Shown here piece after piece: positions 8,016 through 15,101 of a stretch of DNA of 64,000 nucleotides (its first letter is position 1; each line of letters begins with the position of its first letter). The translations under genes and the position numbers were made by a program. Source of the DNA: Geothrix terrae (GTDB lineage: Bacteria; Acidobacteriota; Holophagae; Holophagales; Holophagaceae); NCBI RefSeq assembly GCF_022808775.1, contig NZ_JAKZLA010000003.1, forward strand, positions 1 to 64,000, given 5' to 3'. Under the pieces are notes generated by a model. The model was not told where the DNA came from. It searched no databases and saw only the letters and a program-made list of their open reading frames with translations.

Positions 8016-8513
8016 ATGGCCCGCTACCCGATGTCCACGCAAATCCTCGGCCTCCTTGGGTGGCTATGTGTCTGCTTTGCAGCCGCGGCGCTGGGTGCTC
8101 TGGCCTCTGCTCAGGCTGGAGCGCTCTATCAGTCGCTCGTTCGCCCGCATTGGGCACCACCTGGGTGGCTCTTTGGGCCCGTATGGACGGTTCTCTATGC
8201 CCTCATGGGCATTTCCGCCTGGCTTGTCTGGAGGAAGAGCGGCTTCCAAAAGGCTGGCTCCGCCCTCTCCCTGTTTCTTTTTCAGCTGGCCGTAAACGCC
8301 TTGTGGACCTGGTTGTTCTTTGTCTGGCACCTGGGCTGTCTTGCATTTGTTGAAATCCTGTTTCTGTGGTTGTTGATCATCGCCACTGTATTTATGTTCT
8401 GGCGCCATCATCGTGTCGCCGGTGCCCTGCTGCTCCCTTACCTGGCTTGGGTATCGTTCGCCTCTGTTCTCACCTGGGCCGCATGGAAAGGCAACCCCCG
8501 CATCTTCACCTGA
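8016..8513 (+). CDS. cassette 11: TspO/MBR-family tryptophan-rich sensory protein
   Basis: The 165-residue protein has five predicted helices and the hallmark TspO/MBR motifs. The first loop carries a Pro/Trp signature (RPHWAPPGWLFGPVWTVLY, about 43-61) followed by MGISAWLVW, then ALWTWLFF in helix 3 and LPYLAWVSFASVLTWAAW in helix 5. Bacterial TspO proteins bind tetrapyrroles or sterol-like ligands and modulate stress or pigment regulation. A second ATG five codons in (8031) is possible. The stop TGA overlaps the R'' region of attC12. A TspO gene as an integron cassette is uncommon in my knowledge. Confidence 0.93.
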   Translation: MARYPMSTQILGLLGWLCVCFAAAALGALASAQAGALYQSLVRPHWAPPGWLFGPVWTVLYALMGISAWLVWRKSGFQKAGSALSLFLFQLAVNALWTWLFFVWHLGCLAFVEILFLWLLIIATVFMFWRHHRVAGALLLPYLAWVSFASVLTWAAWKGNPRIFT

Positions 8514-8632
8514 CCCCCCGCTCAACTCTGGCCTCGCCTGCATTGCCTTCTGCGCGCTCTCACCTCCCGGCCTCCTCAGATTTCGCTCCGCATCTTGGTG
8601 CGGGCGGATCCGGCCAGGTCCATTCGTCAGGC
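8508..8632 (+). repeat. attC site 12 (altered boxes)
   Basis: R'' is ACCTGAC (8508-8514) and R' is GTCAGGC (8626-8632). The inner arms CGCCTGCATTGCC and GGTGCGGGCGG are still paired. Its right box overlaps the stop codon of the opposite-strand oxidoreductase gene. Confidence 0.8.
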
Positions 8633-9640
8633 GTCTCCGGACACCTCGAACGCCCGACCGTGCAACGCGCGCAACAGCTCGACGGGGTCGACCGCCTCGG
8701 CCAGCGCCAACGCGCCGCTGTGTAGGTACGAGGGTGAGCGCAGACGCAGGGCGGCCTGGATCACAATGGGCGCCGTCACCGCATAGATGTCCCGCCCACG
8801 CACGCTGGCCGTCTTGGTCGCGCTGCCCTGCGCGAGCCGCACCTGCAGCTCGAAACGCTGCGCCGAACGTCCGCACTCGTCGACAGCAGTGGGCGGTGGC
8901 GTCGAGGCATCACGGATGTCCGCAAGCGCGGCGCGGTTGATGAGCGAGCGGATCGTGCCGGCCTTCAGATGATGGGCCATGGTGATGATCTCGCTGAACG
9001 GCAGCTCGACCATGGGCTGATGACCCAGCGGCGGAGAGAAGCTCCAGTCCGGCACCTCGGGTGATGGCACCAGAGGCTCAAGCCGCCCGCCCTTCACCAC
9101 CACACGGGGCACCTGGTTGCGCTCGCCGGTCCTGCGCGTGCCGGCGGTGGGCCACCAGTGGTCGAGTGCGATCGCCACCGTGATCTCGTCGATGTCGCCC
9201 TCAGAGGCCAATGCGCCGGCCAGCAGGTCGGCCAAGCCGCCATAGAATCCGGCCGCCGGAATCGCGACCCGGCCTGCTTCGCGCGCCGGGGCGTCGAAGT
9301 CGGCAAAGGTGGCTTGAGCGCTGGGCTGCTCCGCCGTCACGTCGATATAGTGGCAGCCGGCGCGTAGCGCCGCCTGTGCCACGGGCGCTGCGGTATCGAG
9401 AAACGGGCCGGCGCAGTTGATGACCACCGCACAGCCCGCGAAGGCCTGCTCGAGGCTGGCGGGATCGTCGAGCATCGCCACGCGCCGGGCAACGCCCGAG
9501 GGAAACGCGGCATCGAGTTGCGCGAGGCTGCGCCCGATGGCCACCACCGGAAGCCCCAGCCGCCGGGCCTCTTGGACGACAAATTGACCGGTGTGGCCGC
9601 TGGCGCCATACACGGCGATGTCCTTGGCTGTGGGATGCAT
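8627..9640 (-). CDS. cassette 12a: saccharopine dehydrogenase-like NAD(P)-binding oxidoreductase
   Basis: The 337-residue protein has an N-terminal Rossmann fold with VYGASGHTG (about residues 10-18) and the VVINCAGPF and ATPV-like segments of the saccharopine dehydrogenase / trans-acting enoyl reductase family. These enzymes reduce or oxidise small metabolites with NAD(P)H; the substrate is unknown. It is the only clear cassette-region gene on the minus strand, and its TGA stop (8627-8629) lies inside the R' box of attC12. A GGAGGG site precedes the ATG. It is divergent from a TetR gene 74 bp away, with two operator palindromes between, so it is likely repressed by that regulator. Confidence 0.87.
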   Translation of the reverse strand: MHPTAKDIAVYGASGHTGQFVVQEARRLGLPVVAIGRSLAQLDAAFPSGVARRVAMLDDPASLEQAFAGCAVVINCAGPFLDTAAPVAQAALRAGCHYIDVTAEQPSAQATFADFDAPAREAGRVAIPAAGFYGGLADLLAGALASEGDIDEITVAIALDHWWPTAGTRRTGERNQVPRVVVKGGRLEPLVPSPEVPDWSFSPPLGHQPMVELPFSEIITMAHHLKAGTIRSLINRAALADIRDASTPPPTAVDECGRSAQRFELQVRLAQGSATKTASVRGRDIYAVTAPIVIQAALRLRSPSYLHSGALALAEAVDPVELLRALHGRAFEVSGDA

Positions 9641-9662
9641 GAGTGCCCTCCAAAAATATAAT

Positions 9663-9702
9663 ACAGACCTGTCTGTTCTTCACACGTTACAGACAGGTCT
9701 GT
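9663..9702. promoter_or_regulatory. paired TetR operator palindromes
   Basis: ACAGACCTGTCTGT (9663-9676) and ACAGACAGGTCTGT (9689-9702) are near-palindromes and exact reverse complements of each other, with a centre-to-centre distance of 26 bp. They sit between the divergent oxidoreductase and TetR genes beside an AT-rich -10-like stretch (TATTAT on the minus strand). This is the expected place for an autoregulated TetR operator. Confidence 0.75.
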
Positions 9703-9714
9703 ACTCTGTCAAGC

Positions 9715-10377
9715 ATGCGCTCCAAATCCTCTCATCGTTCTCCGGGAAGCCCTGCACCGACCGGCCGCACCCTCGCGTCGAGGCGCTCCGGGAGAGCTGC
9801 GCCCGAACCGGTGGCCGACCTCCGCGAACACATCCTCGAAACGGCTTCCACCCTCTTCTACCAGCGCGGCGTGCGTGCCGTCGGCGTCGATCTGGTCGTG
9901 CAGGAAGCCGCGGTTGCGAAGACCAGCCTGTACCGCTACTTCCCCACCAAGGACGACCTCATCGTCGCCTTCCTGGAGCGCGAGGATCGCGAGTTCTGGG
10001 CGCTATGGGACGGCGTGGCCCAACAACACCCTCACGACCCTGCCGGTGAGCTGGAAGCCCACATGCGCTGGATTGGCGCGCGCCTGGCTCGCTCGAACTA
10101 CCGCGGCTGCCCCCAGATCAATGTGGCCGCCGAATTTGCCGACCAGGACCACCCTGCCCGCGAGGTCTCCCGGCGACACATGCAGGCGCTGAGAGGCCGT
10201 CTGCAGGACATCGCCAAGCGGCTGGACGGGCCTCGACCCAACCAGCTGGCCGCACAGCTCGCGGTGCTGGTCAATGGCGCCTTCGTCAGCTGGGCGCTGC
10301 TCAACCCAGAGGAAGCCACCGAGGTGCTGCTCGGATGCCTCAAGGCGCTGCTGGCGGGCGCGCGCGCTGGCAGGTGA
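9715..10377 (+). CDS. cassette 12b: TetR-family transcriptional regulator
   Basis: The 220-residue regulator has an N-terminal helix-turn-helix: LREHILETASTLFYQRG (about 36-52) followed by VGVDLVV and the recognition segment AAVAKTSLYRYFPTKDDL (about 63-80), the diagnostic TetR pattern. The C-terminal helical domain would bind an unknown ligand. The ATG at 9715 is chosen because it follows the operator region; the longer reading frame would include the operators. It likely represses both itself and the divergent oxidoreductase through the paired sites at 9663-9702. The gene ends just before a decayed attC. Confidence 0.9.
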   Translation: MRSKSSHRSPGSPAPTGRTLASRRSGRAAPEPVADLREHILETASTLFYQRGVRAVGVDLVVQEAAVAKTSLYRYFPTKDDLIVAFLEREDREFWALWDGVAQQHPHDPAGELEAHMRWIGARLARSNYRGCPQINVAAEFADQDHPAREVSRRHMQALRGRLQDIAKRLDGPRPNQLAAQLAVLVNGAFVSWALLNPEEATEVLLGCLKALLAGARAGR

Positions 10378-10444
10378 GTGTGGCGGCCTGGCCTCCCATC
10401 ACCTCCGGCTGGTCCGGCACCTCCCTTGGCGAGACCCGGCGCCG

Positions 10445-10566
10445 GCCCACATCTGGCTCACCCCGGCCCCGCTCGCTTGGCCCTTGGCGCTCTCCCTTCA
10501 TTTGTCCTCCTCGGCTTCGTCCAGCGTCGCGGGGCAGGCGGAACCGGCTAGCATCCTTCGCAAGAC
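10445..10566 (+). repeat. attC remnant 13
   Basis: This 122-bp stretch aligns along its length with the array attC (GGCTCACCCCGGCCCCGC at left, GGGGCAGGCGGAACCGGCTAGC at right), but R'' reads GCCCACA and R' reads GCAAGAC. It is a fossil site, probably inactive. Confidence 0.68.
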
Positions 10567-10582
10567 CGCATCCAAGGTTCAC

Positions 10583-10900
10583 ATGCACCCGAACTTCTCG
10601 CTGCTGATCGCCTCCCTGGTCCTCGCCGTCCTCGCCCTTCCCCTGGCCATGAGATGGGTTCGCCCGAATCCGCGGTACGGAGTTCGAATCCGCAGAAGTC
10701 TCCAGAACGAGCGGCTCTGGTTCAAGACCAACACGTTTGGCGGTTGGCTGCTGGTGGCGGTGGCCCTGTTCGGGGCCGGCCTCTCCATGGTCGGTTCGAC
10801 AGTCCTCGGGTTCTCTGCCAGCTTCAATTGGCTCCTTTTTGTGGCAGCACTTCTTGTCGCTCTGGTCATGTCAACGACCTACGCCCATCTTGCGGTCTAG
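10583..10900 (+). CDS. cassette 13: SdpI-like small membrane protein
   Basis: The 105-residue protein has three hydrophobic helices (about 6-22, 55-74, 80-100). Between the first and second lies RPNPRYGVRIRRSLQNERLW followed by KTNTFGGW, which matches the SdpI-family signature of a YG[VI]R turn, a W, and an N..[AG]G start of the next helix. SdpI of Bacillus is an immunity/signalling protein against a toxin; many distant homologues have no known role, so only the family resemblance is claimed. The start ATG at 10583 lies 16 bp after the attC remnant; the longer upstream reading frame runs back through the TetR gene and the attC remnant and is rejected. Confidence 0.75.
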   Translation: MHPNFSLLIASLVLAVLALPLAMRWVRPNPRYGVRIRRSLQNERLWFKTNTFGGWLLVAVALFGAGLSMVGSTVLGFSASFNWLLFVAALLVALVMSTTYAHLAV

Positions 10901-10999
10901 TTTGCGGCTTATTGAAGCAAGGGCTACCTGGCGCGACTGTCTGGCAAGCCTTGAATTCACCCCTCCCAACGACGGTTGCCTCATCAAGGAGCACCCACC

Positions 11000-11419
11000 A
11001 TGTCAGCAGAAGTCACAGCCGTCACGCGCGTGGTCGAATCTTTCGCCGAATGCTGGAACCGGCACGACATGAACGCCTTTGGAGAGTTGTTCTCGGCGGA
11101 CGCCGAGTTCGTGAATGTGGTCGGCCTGTGGTGGAAGGGGCGCGGGGAGATCAAGGCAGCCCACGAATTCACGCACCAAACCCTCTTCAGGAACAGCCGG
11201 TTGACCATCGCGGAAGTCTTCACGCGGTTCCCAGCGCCGCACATCGCGATCGCGCGATGCCGCTGGAAGCTCGAGGGCCACGTCACGCCCGGCGGAGCGC
11301 CACTGCCAGAGCGCAACGGCATCCTGCTGAACGTGCTGCGTCAGGAAGACGGCGGATGGTTCATCATCGATTCGCAGAACACCGACATCATTGAAGGAGT
11401 CGCGTCCAGACCGCAGTAG
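11000..11419 (+). CDS. SgcJ/EcaC-like SnoaL-fold protein
   Basis: The 139-residue protein has the cone-shaped alpha+beta barrel pattern of the SnoaL/NTF2-like superfamily (DUF4440 / SgcJ-EcaC group). It shows an N-terminal helix with VVESFAECWNRHDMNAFGEL, then LFSADAEFVNVVG, a strand pair around ALHVAIARCRWKLEG-like residues, and a C-terminal GGWFIIDSQNTDI strand. Such domains form small hydrophobic pockets used in isomerases, cyclases or stress proteins. The ATG at 11000 is preceded by AAGGAG (10986-10991). No attC separates it from the SdpI-like gene, so the two may form one two-gene cassette or an attC was lost. Confidence 0.82.
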   Translation: MSAEVTAVTRVVESFAECWNRHDMNAFGELFSADAEFVNVVGLWWKGRGEIKAAHEFTHQTLFRNSRLTIAEVFTRFPAPHIAIARCRWKLEGHVTPGGAPLPERNGILLNVLRQEDGGWFIIDSQNTDIIEGVASRPQ

Positions 11420-11453
11420 CGGCAAACGCCATGTCGCCGAATCGGCCGATGAT

Positions 11454-11571
11454 GCTCGGCCTTCCGCTCAAGTCCAACCTCTGCCTGCCAGGTCCTTCGC
11501 CCTTTCTCAACCTCCCGCGTCCTCCGGCCTTGATCGGCGCGCCGGCGGCGCCAAACCTTCATTCGATAGGC
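11454..11571 (+). repeat. attC remnant 14
   Basis: The left end CTTCCGCTCAAGTCC and the right end TTCATTCGATAGGC (R' position GATAGGC, 11565-11571) align with the array attC, while R'' has become GCTCGGC. The centre is eroded and the length is 118 bp. Confidence 0.62.
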
Positions 11572-11576
11572 AGCCC

Positions 11577-12020
11577 ATGAGCCACCGAATCCGATCGGCC
11601 AATCTGTCCGATGCCTCTGAAATCGCCCGGCTCTCTGACGCGCTTGGATACCCCGCGGGACGCGAGGAGATCGTCCGGCGCTTGGCCCTGCTGCTGCCCA
11701 ATCCTTCCCATCTGGTCCTTGTGGCAGAACCCCTGGAGGGCCATGGCCTCCTCGGCTGGCTTGCCGCAGAGCGGCGCATCACTCTGGAATCTGGAATCAA
11801 GTTTGAGATCGTGGGTCTGGTCGTGGACGGAACGGTCCGGCGGTCAGGCATTGGCAAAGCGCTGGTCCGAGCCGCAGAGGCGTGGGTCCTAGACCAATCG
11901 GGGGCCAGCCTCGGTGTCAGATCGAATGTCTTGCGTCCCGAGTCTCATGGGTTTTACGAGTCGCTCGGATACCTCCGCAAGAAGAGCCAACACGTCTACC
12001 ACAAGAGCCTGTCGGCCTGA
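11577..12020 (+). CDS. GNAT-family N-acetyltransferase, last cassette
   Basis: The 147-residue GNAT enzyme has an N-terminal RSANLSDASEIARLSDALGY segment and a core strand IVGLVVDGTVRRSGIGKALV (about 79-98), in which RRSGIG is the acetyl-CoA pyrophosphate loop. SHGFYESLGY near residue 128 is the conserved C-terminal motif. The small size and motif order resemble aminoglycoside or amino-acid-derivative acetyltransferases, but the substrate is unknown. The start ATG lies 5 bp after attC remnant 14 and the stop TGA is inside the remnant R'' of the next half-site. Confidence 0.88.
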   Translation: MSHRIRSANLSDASEIARLSDALGYPAGREEIVRRLALLLPNPSHLVLVAEPLEGHGLLGWLAAERRITLESGIKFEIVGLVVDGTVRRSGIGKALVRAAEAWVLDQSGASLGVRSNVLRPESHGFYESLGYLRKKSQHVYHKSLSA

Positions 12021-12070
12021 CCCTCGCTCAACTGCGACCCGGCCTGCTTAGCCTTCCGCATCCCTGCCCG
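12015..12070 (+). repeat. half attC, fossil right end of the cassette array
   Basis: GCCTGACCCTCGCTCAACTG followed by CGACCCGGCCTGCTTAGCCTTCC aligns with the left half of an attC, but no matching right half or R' box follows. It marks where the array was truncated or joined to ordinary chromosome. Confidence 0.6.
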
Positions 12071-12164
12071 CCTGGGCAGAATGAAGCAGCGATCCGCTAT
12101 CCGTGGCTGCTCCTTCCACCCCGGGCTCCCACCTGCCTTCTCTTCTGCCCTTCATGGAGTCGTG

Positions 12165-12701
12165 ATGAGCCTAGGAACCAGATGCGCATTCGGAATGCTG
12201 CTGTTCCTGCCCTTGATGGGTCAGGTGGCCACCCGGCAGGGGGCGGTGGCCGCTCGGCAGGGGACGATGGTCGATGTTCAGCAAAGCGAGTTCTCGTCCC
12301 CGATGGTCCTCGAGCTTCCGATGGACAGGCTCCACGTCGCGGAACCCGCGGGCATGTACTCGTTCACGGACCAGGGGACATTCGTCTGTGATGACGTCTC
12401 CCTTCCCCTGATCGTGGTGAAGAAGACCGTGAATGAGAAAGCCAAACGGGTGGAGCTGAAGATCCAGTCCACGGCCTACGTGCGCCCTTCCTTCGACCGG
12501 AAGGTGGTCCTTCGCTATTCGATCATCCGCTCCGGGCAGGCGCTGGCAACCTTCACGGAGCAGGAGATCTCGGCAAAGGAGAAGAAATACAGGTCCGACA
12601 GTTCCACTCTGGTGATGTCCAAGGACGAGTTCGACAGTCTCTTCGAGGGTGGAAACCACGGGGTGCTCAAGATCGTCATGATGGTCACGCCGGACCGATG
12701 A
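12165..12701 (+). CDS. hypothetical secreted protein
   Basis: The 178-residue product is unrecognised. Residues 8-20 are a short hydrophobic core (FGMLLFLPLMG) after a basic residue, consistent with a signal peptide. The mature part has alternating strand-like segments (VVLRYSIIRSG, GVLKIVMMV) and charged linkers such as SAKEKKYRSD. The ATG at 12165 has GGAG 6 bp upstream; a longer reading frame from 12081 would start in the eroded array end. No partner genes are evident and the next gene is convergent. Confidence 0.65.
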   Translation: MSLGTRCAFGMLLFLPLMGQVATRQGAVAARQGTMVDVQQSEFSSPMVLELPMDRLHVAEPAGMYSFTDQGTFVCDDVSLPLIVVKKTVNEKAKRVELKIQSTAYVRPSFDRKVVLRYSIIRSGQALATFTEQEISAKEKKYRSDSSTLVMSKDEFDSLFEGGNHGVLKIVMMVTPDR

Positions 12702-12777
12702 CACGGCCCTGAACAGGCTCCGGGGGGCGTGATTCCCTTCGACATACCCTTCGGTCCGGTGGGGTCCGGGCCTCCCC

Positions 12778-13137
12778 CTATCGCCGTCTTTCCTCGGCCT
12801 CGGCATCCTCATCCTCTTCATCCTCCTCGATGGCAGCCAAGGACACGGGGTTGCCCCGCAGGTCCAGGGGCGAACCCTCATCCGGGATGAAGATCTCGTG
12901 GTCCGGGTCCCAGCGCCCGCGCAGCTCATCGCCATCCGTGAAGAACCTGGCCTCCCCGGCCTCGGGAAACACGGCGACCCATCGGGCCTGGGTGCCGTAC
13001 CGCTCGTAGGCGACGAGGACCCACCAAGCCTCGCCCCGGCCCTCCGTGGTCTCGAGGGTTTCCATGAGCGTGTACGGCGGCGGGAAGGCCTGGCCGCGCA
13101 TCTCATCCAGATCCCTGATCACCTTGGTGCGCAGCAT
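12778..13137 (-). CDS. hypothetical protein with acidic C-terminus
   Basis: The 119-residue soluble protein is unrecognised. It contains aromatic strand segments (AWWVLVAYERYG, ARWVAVFPEAG) suggestive of a small beta-rich domain and ends in a run of Glu/Asp residues followed by arginines. The ATG at 13137 is preceded by GAGGAGG at optimal distance; the in-frame upstream extension has no such site. It is convergent with the secreted hypothetical and divergent from the next small gene. Confidence 0.68.
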   Translation of the reverse strand: MLRTKVIRDLDEMRGQAFPPPYTLMETLETTEGRGEAWWVLVAYERYGTQARWVAVFPEAGEARFFTDGDELRGRWDPDHEIFIPDEGSPLDLRGNPVSLAAIEEDEEDEDAEAEERRR

Positions 13138-13347
13138 GACCACCCTCCTCGGCCTGTCGCGTGACGGAGAAGAAGGACGATCATACTCCGGGCGGAAAGG
13201 GCCGGATTCCCGGCTTTCCAACCCGGGCGCGAGCCGCGATCAGAGGCCGGCAAGGAAGAGATCGCGGCATTCATGACCTGGGAAGGTGGCGGGACCACCT
13301 CCGGGGCCCGATCCTGGACCAGGCGCCGGAGCCATGCGGAGGTGCCC

Positions 13348-13536
13348 ATGAAACCTGCTTCGTTCCTCGCCACGGCCTTTCTCGGAATCGTCGCCTTGGC
13401 CCACCTGGTGCGGGTGATTCTCGGGCTGGAGGTCCAGATCGGCCGGGCCCTCATCCCCTCCTGGATGAGCCTGGCGGCGTTCCTGTTCTGTGGCGCCCTG
13501 GCGACGATGCTCTACCGGGAAAGCCGCGCGGATTGA
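13348..13536 (+). CDS. small two-helix membrane protein
   Basis: The protein has 62 residues with hydrophobic helices at about 4-24 and 36-54, separated by a short polar loop (LEVQIGRALIPSW). The function is unknown. A GGAGG site lies 5 bp before the ATG at 13348, which decides the start over a longer frame beginning at 13273. Confidence 0.65.
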   Translation: MKPASFLATAFLGIVALAHLVRVILGLEVQIGRALIPSWMSLAAFLFCGALATMLYRESRAD

Positions 13537-13601
13537 TCGCAGATGGATCACGGATCGGCCCTGGATGACATCCATCACAAAGCCAGGCCATGGGAGTTCC
13601 C

Positions 13602-14103
13602 ATGATCATCAGGCCGGAAACCGAAGCGGACATTTCCGCCATCGACCGGATCAACCTGGAAGCCTTCCAGAACCACCCCTACGGCCACCACACAGAACAC
13701 CTCATCGTCAGGGCCCTGCGGGCTTCTGGCGCTCTCACCCTATACCCTCGTGGCCGAATGGGAAGGCCAGGTGGTGGGCCATATCGCCTTCTCCCCGGCC
13801 TTCATCCATGGCGAGGGCCTCGGCTGGTATACGCTCAGCCCCGTGGCCGTCCTGCCTTCCCGCCAGAAGCAGGGCATCGGCGCTCCGCTCATCAGGACCG
13901 GCCTGGATGGCCTTCGCGCCCTCGGCGCAGGCAGCTGCCTGCTCGTCGGCGATCCTGCCTACCAGGTTCGGTTTGGCTTCAGGCAGGTCCCTCGGCTTCG
14001 CATCCACGAAGTGCCGCCGGAGTATGTCATGTGCCTTCCCTTCTCCGGGGACATCCCGAGCGGGCTCGTCACGCATCACCCGGCCTTCTTCACAACGGCC
14101 TGA
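13602..14103 (+). pseudogene. GNAT N-acetyltransferase (YhbS-like), frameshifted
   Basis: Two adjacent frames together encode one GNAT protein. The first part (13602 to about 13745) begins MIIRPETEADISAIDRIN and continues to ASGALTLY. The second part continues from about 13746 in the +1 frame with VAEWEGQVVGHIAFSP, the acetyl-CoA loop RQKQGIGAPLI, and a C-terminal YQVRFGFR. Removing one C from the TACCCTCG at 13743-13750 would restore a continuous reading frame. This is either a true inactivating frameshift or a base-call error in a C run. The family resembles YhbS acetyltransferases. The first frame, left to run on, reads nonsense to 14291. Confidence 0.8.
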
Positions 14104-14278
14104 TCCTCCGCCCGCCTGCCTCCGACCGAGGCAAAGTCCATTTTTTTACCAAGCGATCGGCTCTGGCACCCGGGGGAAACCGGGCTATCTTCATGTCCGT
14201 GGCATTCATAAAGATGCAGTCTCTATCTCACATCGCGGACCCATCCTGCCCCCGCCGGGTCCCTCAGGGAGCTTTCCC

Positions 14279-15100
14279 ATGGCCGAGCTGAGTCCAGACC
14301 AAGTGGCCGGGAACTGGGGCGCCATCGCCTCGGACTATGAGCGGGCCTTCGAGGGCCTGAGCGGCCAGTTCGCGGCGCACGCGCTGCGGCTACTGGGCCT
14401 GCGGCGGGGCGAACGCGTGCTCGACGTGGCCGCGGGCACGGGGGTCTTCGGCCTGATGGCCGCGCGGGCCGGCGCGAAGGTCCTCGCGACGGACTTTGCG
14501 CCGGGCATGGTGGCCCGGCTCCGCGAGCGCATCGCCGAGGAACAGCTCTCGGGCATCTCCGCCGAGGTGATGGACGGGCAGGCCCTGGACGTTCCGGACG
14601 GAGCTTTCGACGCCGGCGCCTCAGTGCTGGGCCTGATCTTCTTCCCGGACATGGACCGGGGCCTGGCCGAGCTTCGGCGCGCCCTGCGCGGAGGCGGACG
14701 CGCCGCGATCGTCTGCTGGCGCGACCCCGCCAACCTGCAGCTGATGACGCTGGTGCGGCAGGCGGTCCACAAGGTCGTTCCCGAGTTCCAGGCCCACGCC
14801 GCTCCCCCTGCGTGGGCGCGGCTCGCCGGCGCCGGGGCGCTCAAGACCCGCATGGAGGCCGCGGGGTTCCGTGAGGTGGAGATCGTGACCTCCACGGCCG
14901 TGCAGGAGATCGACGAACCAGAGGCCTACTGGTCGGGCTTCACACGGTCGGCGCCGCCCCTGGCCCACCTGTTCAGCCAGCTCGGGCCCGAAGCCACCGA
15001 AGCCGTGGGCCGCGAGTACATCGAGGCCCTCCGCGCCCAGTCCCGCCGCGGGATGCCCGTCATGAGGGCGGAGGCCTGCATCGGCCTCGGCCGGGCCTGA
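14279..15100 (+). CDS. class I SAM-dependent methyltransferase
   Basis: The 273-residue protein has a UbiE-like methyltransferase fold: VLDVAAGTGVFGLMAARAGA (motif I, about 47-66), VLATDFAPGMV (strand 2), MDGQALDVPDGAFDAGASVLGLIFF (motif II region) and ALRGGGRAAIVCW (motif III). It methylates an unknown small molecule. The ATG at 14279 follows a GGGAG site by 5 bp and gives the expected N-terminus for the family. Its stop is 1 bp before the next gene, an ICMT-type methyltransferase, suggesting a two-gene methylation operon. Confidence 0.87.
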   Translation: MAELSPDQVAGNWGAIASDYERAFEGLSGQFAAHALRLLGLRRGERVLDVAAGTGVFGLMAARAGAKVLATDFAPGMVARLRERIAEEQLSGISAEVMDGQALDVPDGAFDAGASVLGLIFFPDMDRGLAELRRALRGGGRAAIVCWRDPANLQLMTLVRQAVHKVVPEFQAHAAPPAWARLAGAGALKTRMEAAGFREVEIVTSTAVQEIDEPEAYWSGFTRSAPPLAHLFSQLGPEATEAVGREYIEALRAQSRRGMPVMRAEACIGLGRA

Positions 15101-15101
15101 C

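Noticed and set aside
8627-9640. Integron integrase candidate
   Set aside because: The only large minus-strand gene in the array region is a Rossmann oxidoreductase with GASGHTG and no tyrosine recombinase motifs.
14104-14278. Search for an attC remnant after the frameshifted GNAT gene
   Set aside because: No RYYYAAC/GTTRRRY pair with matching arms at the right spacing; only a short GCCTC/GAGGC stem is seen.
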